DNA from: Acidobacteriota bacterium
GTDB lineage: Bacteria; Acidobacteriota; UBA6911; RPQK01
Reading direction: 5' to 3'
DNA length: 7,066 bases
Assembly (NCBI GenBank): GCA_003819755.1
Contig: RPQK01000397.1
Location: 1-7,066, forward strand
In this document: piece by piece, positions 4,498 to 7,066 of the stretch
Layout of the letters: every line of letters starts with the position of its first letter
How positions within the stretch are numbered: the stretch's first letter is position 1
Program-made: the position numbers and the translations under genes
Notes under the pieces: generated by a model
Told to the model about the DNA's origin: nothing
Database searches by the model: none
Seen by the model: the letters and a program-made list of their open reading frames with translations, nothing else

Positions 4498-6921
4498 CTA
4501 CTGGCCCCAACGCCACTGGTCGGGGACATTCTTCAGCTCCCCGGCGTTTGCCGGAGTTCCCTGTGTCGGGCCGTGGTATAGGCCGCCTCCGAAGGTCGTT
4601 AAATAGAGCATTCCCGGATGGCGAATGTCGAGGACCGGGCGATGGCCCCACTTGAAGTTGTACCCCTTGAGTTTGGTCCAAGTCTTGCCGGCATCGTCGC
4701 TGCGAAAAGCTGCGCTGTCGAAAGTGTTGATGAAGAGTCTTGACGGATTTGCCGGATCGACGGCAAGCGCGTAGACGTGCGCATCCTCGCGAAACAGCCG
4801 GCTCCACGTCTCGCCGCCGTCTTCGGTTACGAGCAAGCCTCCCGACACCTCGCGACCGCTCTCGGTCCTCGGCCACAGGCAAAGGTACATGCGGGCTGGG
4901 TTCGCGGGGTCAATGATGAGGTCATTCGGGAAGTTCACCCCGGCTGGCAGGGCCACCCTGACCCAACTGGCCCCGCCGTCAGTGGTTTTGAACAGCGCCC
5001 CGTCAACCGGGCTGCCGTTCAGGATGCCGTGGGCGAGGAGCACGAACAAAGTCCCTCCCGGTGTCAGCGCCAGGCGCCACGCGTACTTGCTTTGCCATGG
5101 GATTTCAGCGGTCTTCAACCATTTCTTCCCGCCGTCGGTCGATTTCCACACCCCGGTGCCGAAACCACAGGCGTAAACCGTGCGCGCTTCTTTCGGGCTA
5201 CGCGGATCGAGCACGACGTGCGTGCAGCTGGTGGGGGCCATCCCCGTGCCCGACTGGGACCAGCTTCGCCCACCGTCCATGCTGACCGCCACCCCGCCGG
5301 GGCTCTTGTCCAGGTTGGAGCGGCGCATCATCTTCTGGCGTGGCAGGTCATGCGAGCTTCCCCAGGCGCTCCAGATGCGGCCGGGCACGTCGGGATCGAA
5401 AACGGCCCAATAGCAGGTGTTGATCCAGGAACCGGGGATACCGCTCGTTGCGTGAACCCACGTTTCGCCGCCGTCGAAGGAATTGAAGGCGCCGATGTCG
5501 GTGTACGGAATGAAGACGTGCTTCGGGTCGAAGGGATCGAACATCACGCCGTAACAATTCGTCACGTCCAAACCGCGGCTTCGCCAGACGCGCTCGCCTG
5601 CTTTCTCGGCGTAAACCTGCCGCCAGCTCCGCCCTCCGTCCGTGGTCCGGTACGTGCAGCCGAAGTCCGAAGCATAGCAGACGTCCGGATTCGAAGGGCT
5701 GACACCGATCGAAAGCGCATATTCGCCCCATCCCGGACCGTACTCGTCCATGAGCCATCCTCCGTCATAGTCGGTCTCGATCATCTTTCCGTCGCTGCCC
5801 CGGAACACCCAACGCCAGCTCGCGCCGGCGTCGTCCGTTCGAAATGTTCCGAACTGGCGCTGGCCCTGCCCATTGACCAGGCCGAAGTAGCTGGAACAGG
5901 ACAGGTAAGCCGAATCCCCGTGATTTTCGCTCACTCCCAGGGAGGAGAAGACGGAAGTCTTGCCCGACCCGGGCTCCGAGGCGATGCCGTTCATGATGGG
6001 ATTCCAGGTGATGCCGCGATCGAAAGAACGGAGGACCGTATCTCCCGACGGTAGACTCCCTGAGTCCGAAGTGGCGCTGCCGATAGCATAGATGACGCTC
6101 CCGGATGCGCCCTTCCCTGCCTCGGCCTGGACCAGGCGACCCGCAGCCACGGCTTTGAATTCCAGGGCGCCGGATGCGATGTCGACAATTGATACCCCGG
6201 ACTCGGTTACGGCGGCAATTTCCCCCGGCTGGTTGTCCCAACTCCCCGGCAGCAGGGCGAAAACCGAGCGTCCGGTTATTTCGGCCAGGATGCGCCAGGT
6301 TCCGCCGCTGTTGTCCGAAACAAGCAACCGGCTGTTTTCTCCGGCCGGACGGGGGCCGGTGACGGGATCGTATGCGTACGCCGGGCCGAGTGCGATGAAG
6401 ATCCTCCCGGGAACGGCCGGATCAACCCGGATCTTCCTCATTTCGCCGTCCGGCATCCCGTCTTTGGTGAGATAGGAATGTTCCGCGTGATCGCCCACCA
6501 TGCGCTCGGCCGTGACGTTTTGGGGAGCAGGGTAGATGAGACTCCAGGTGCGCCCCGCGTCAGTTGTCCGGTAGAGCCCCGTCGACGCCGCGTACACCGT
6601 GTTCGGGGTCGCCGGGTCGAATTCGAAATCCTGGATGACCGACCGCAGTTGGTATCCCGACCAGCTCTGCCCACCGTTCCTGGTCACGAACCCACCGGTC
6701 ATGTCGCAACGAAGGTAGACGTTTTCGGGATCGAGGGGGTTGATGGTCGGGAGGAACATCGCCCCGCCGCCACCCGGACCCAGGATCCGCCAGGTGGCCC
6801 GCGGGTCTCGCGGCCGGAGCTTTCGGTCCACGGCGCCACCGTCCCGCACTTGGGCGGCGAGTCCAATGAGAGCTACCAAAGCCAGGATCGCCAGCCCGCT
6901 CCTCCGGATTACAGCTCGCAT
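4498..6921 (-). CDS. Secreted Asp-box (BNR) double beta-propeller protein, GH74-like glycoside hydrolase candidate
   Basis: The 807-residue product begins with a signal peptide (MRAVIRR, then a hydrophobic stretch at residues 9-23, cleavage probably near A22-A23). It has no lipobox and no other membrane segment. Twelve Asp boxes (S/T-x-D-x-G-x-S/T-W and close variants) start at residues 80, 119, 202, 299, 362, 426, 481, 547, 594, 646, 699 and 741, which fits two seven-bladed propellers. The N-terminal stretch LGPGGGGAMFLPTINPLDP, then YLRCDMTGG (67-77), resembles the GH74 signature ending in RTDIGG, whose Asp is the catalytic base. YTDIGAF (473-479) resembles the GDIGGF region that carries the GH74 catalytic acid. 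Asp73 and Asp475 are about 400 residues apart, close to the GH74 pair. GH74 enzymes cut xyloglucan and related beta-glucans; sialidase-like or purely binding propellers remain alternatives. It is the first gene of the operon, with GAGG 10 nt before ATG 6921. The protein presumably acts outside the cytoplasm, supplying sugar to the enzymes encoded downstream. Confidence 0.88.
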   Translation of the reverse strand: MRAVIRRSGLAILALVALIGLAAQVRDGGAVDRKLRPRDPRATWRILGPGGGGAMFLPTINPLDPENVYLRCDMTGGFVTRNGGQSWSGYQLRSVIQDFEFDPATPNTVYAASTGLYRTTDAGRTWSLIYPAPQNVTAERMVGDHAEHSYLTKDGMPDGEMRKIRVDPAVPGRIFIALGPAYAYDPVTGPRPAGENSRLLVSDNSGGTWRILAEITGRSVFALLPGSWDNQPGEIAAVTESGVSIVDIASGALEFKAVAAGRLVQAEAGKGASGSVIYAIGSATSDSGSLPSGDTVLRSFDRGITWNPIMNGIASEPGSGKTSVFSSLGVSENHGDSAYLSCSSYFGLVNGQGQRQFGTFRTDDAGASWRWVFRGSDGKMIETDYDGGWLMDEYGPGWGEYALSIGVSPSNPDVCYASDFGCTYRTTDGGRSWRQVYAEKAGERVWRSRGLDVTNCYGVMFDPFDPKHVFIPYTDIGAFNSFDGGETWVHATSGIPGSWINTCYWAVFDPDVPGRIWSAWGSSHDLPRQKMMRRSNLDKSPGGVAVSMDGGRSWSQSGTGMAPTSCTHVVLDPRSPKEARTVYACGFGTGVWKSTDGGKKWLKTAEIPWQSKYAWRLALTPGGTLFVLLAHGILNGSPVDGALFKTTDGGASWVRVALPAGVNFPNDLIIDPANPARMYLCLWPRTESGREVSGGLLVTEDGGETWSRLFREDAHVYALAVDPANPSRLFINTFDSAAFRSDDAGKTWTKLKGYNFKWGHRPVLDIRHPGMLYLTTFGGGLYHGPTQGTPANAGELKNVPDQWRWGQ

Positions 6922-6985
6922 AGTCTTGGTTCCTCTTCTCCCCAGTTCTTCCCCCCGAAAGTACGTGCAAAACCCAGAACCCTAA

Positions 6986-7036
6986 AAGGACCTCAACGAC
7001 CTCAAGGATCTCAAGGACCTCAAGGACCTCAAGGAC
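6986..7036. repeat. 9-bp tandem repeat, unit AAGGACCTC, about 5.7 copies
   Basis: Five full units start at 6986, 6995, 7004, 7013 and 7022, followed by a 6-nt partial unit at 7031-7036. Unit 2 has one change (AACGACCTC) and unit 3 another (AAGGATCTC); units 1, 4 and 5 are identical. The array lies 65 nt before the start of the propeller gene, in the probable promoter region of the operon. On the minus strand each unit reads GAGGTCCTT, so the sequence repeats TTGAGG. Repeats of this kind can change length by slippage. Confidence 0.9.
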
Positions 7037-7065
7037 GGTAACGGCGATCATCGTCCTTGAGGTCC
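7024..7065. repeat. Inverted repeat formed by the tandem array and a reversed copy
   Basis: GGACCTCAAGGAC (7024-7036) is exactly complementary to GTCCTTGAGGTCC (7053-7065), a 13-bp arm. In plus-strand RNA pairing extends inward by G7037-C7052, a G-U pair and T7039-A7050, leaving a loop of about 10 nt. The reversed copy runs into the end of the window, so the full structure may be larger. No gene is seen in 6922-7066. Confidence 0.8.
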
Positions 7066-7066
7066 C

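Noticed and set aside
4777..6054. 425-residue plus-strand frame opposite the propeller gene
   Set aside because: It is the longest shadow frame, but its composition (Arg, Pro, Ala, Val) and lack of motifs fit an antisense mirror of the Asp-box repeats.
6986..7036. CRISPR-like array
   Set aside because: The 9-bp units are directly adjacent with no unique spacers, so this is a simple tandem repeat.
6560..7051. Minus-strand open frame encoding repeated VLE units from the tandem array
   Set aside because: It is a by-product of a 9-bp repeat read in one frame and overlaps the signal-peptide end of the propeller gene out of frame.

Overview
The window is GC-rich DNA with tightly packed, mostly minus-strand genes and good Shine-Dalgarno sites. 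It encodes a secreted Gram-negative-type OmpA-domain protein and a secreted Asp-box beta-propeller. This gene style (large secreted propeller hydrolase, amidohydrolase-2 enzyme, divergent PfkB and NagB-type proteins) recalls soil or sediment Acidobacteriota, Planctomycetota or Verrucomicrobiota. That placement is an impression from protein style, not a proof; no rRNA, tRNA or other marker is present.

Layout from left to right. Positions 1-76 hold the last codons of a plus-strand gene. It converges on a minus-strand OmpA-family gene (341-1252). Between the two lies an almost perfect 55-bp inverted repeat with a 40-nt centre (109-258), the most striking non-coding structure here. The OmpA-family gene has its own candidate promoter and a 5'-UTR hairpin in the gap 1253-1459.

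Positions 1460-6921 form one minus-strand operon, read from right to left: a secreted GH74-like double beta-propeller protein with 12 Asp boxes (6921-4498), a glucosamine-6-phosphate deaminase/isomerase-family gene (4460-3555), a PfkB-family sugar kinase (3567-2506) and an amidohydrolase-2 metal hydrolase (2509-1460). The last three genes overlap end to start (13 nt and 4 nt), so they are probably translationally coupled. The NagB-like reading frame is broken by one in-frame TGA at codon 40, at a position where E. coli NagB seems to have glycine; the rest of the frame is intact.

The likely joint role is use of a carbohydrate. The exported propeller protein would act on a glycan outside the cytoplasm, and a kinase, a sugar-phosphate isomerase/deaminase-like protein and a metal-dependent hydrolase would act inside. 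The exact substrate cannot be read from the sequence.

The right edge (6986-7065), upstream of the operon, is a 9-bp tandem repeat followed by an inverted copy of the same unit, which continues to the end of the window.
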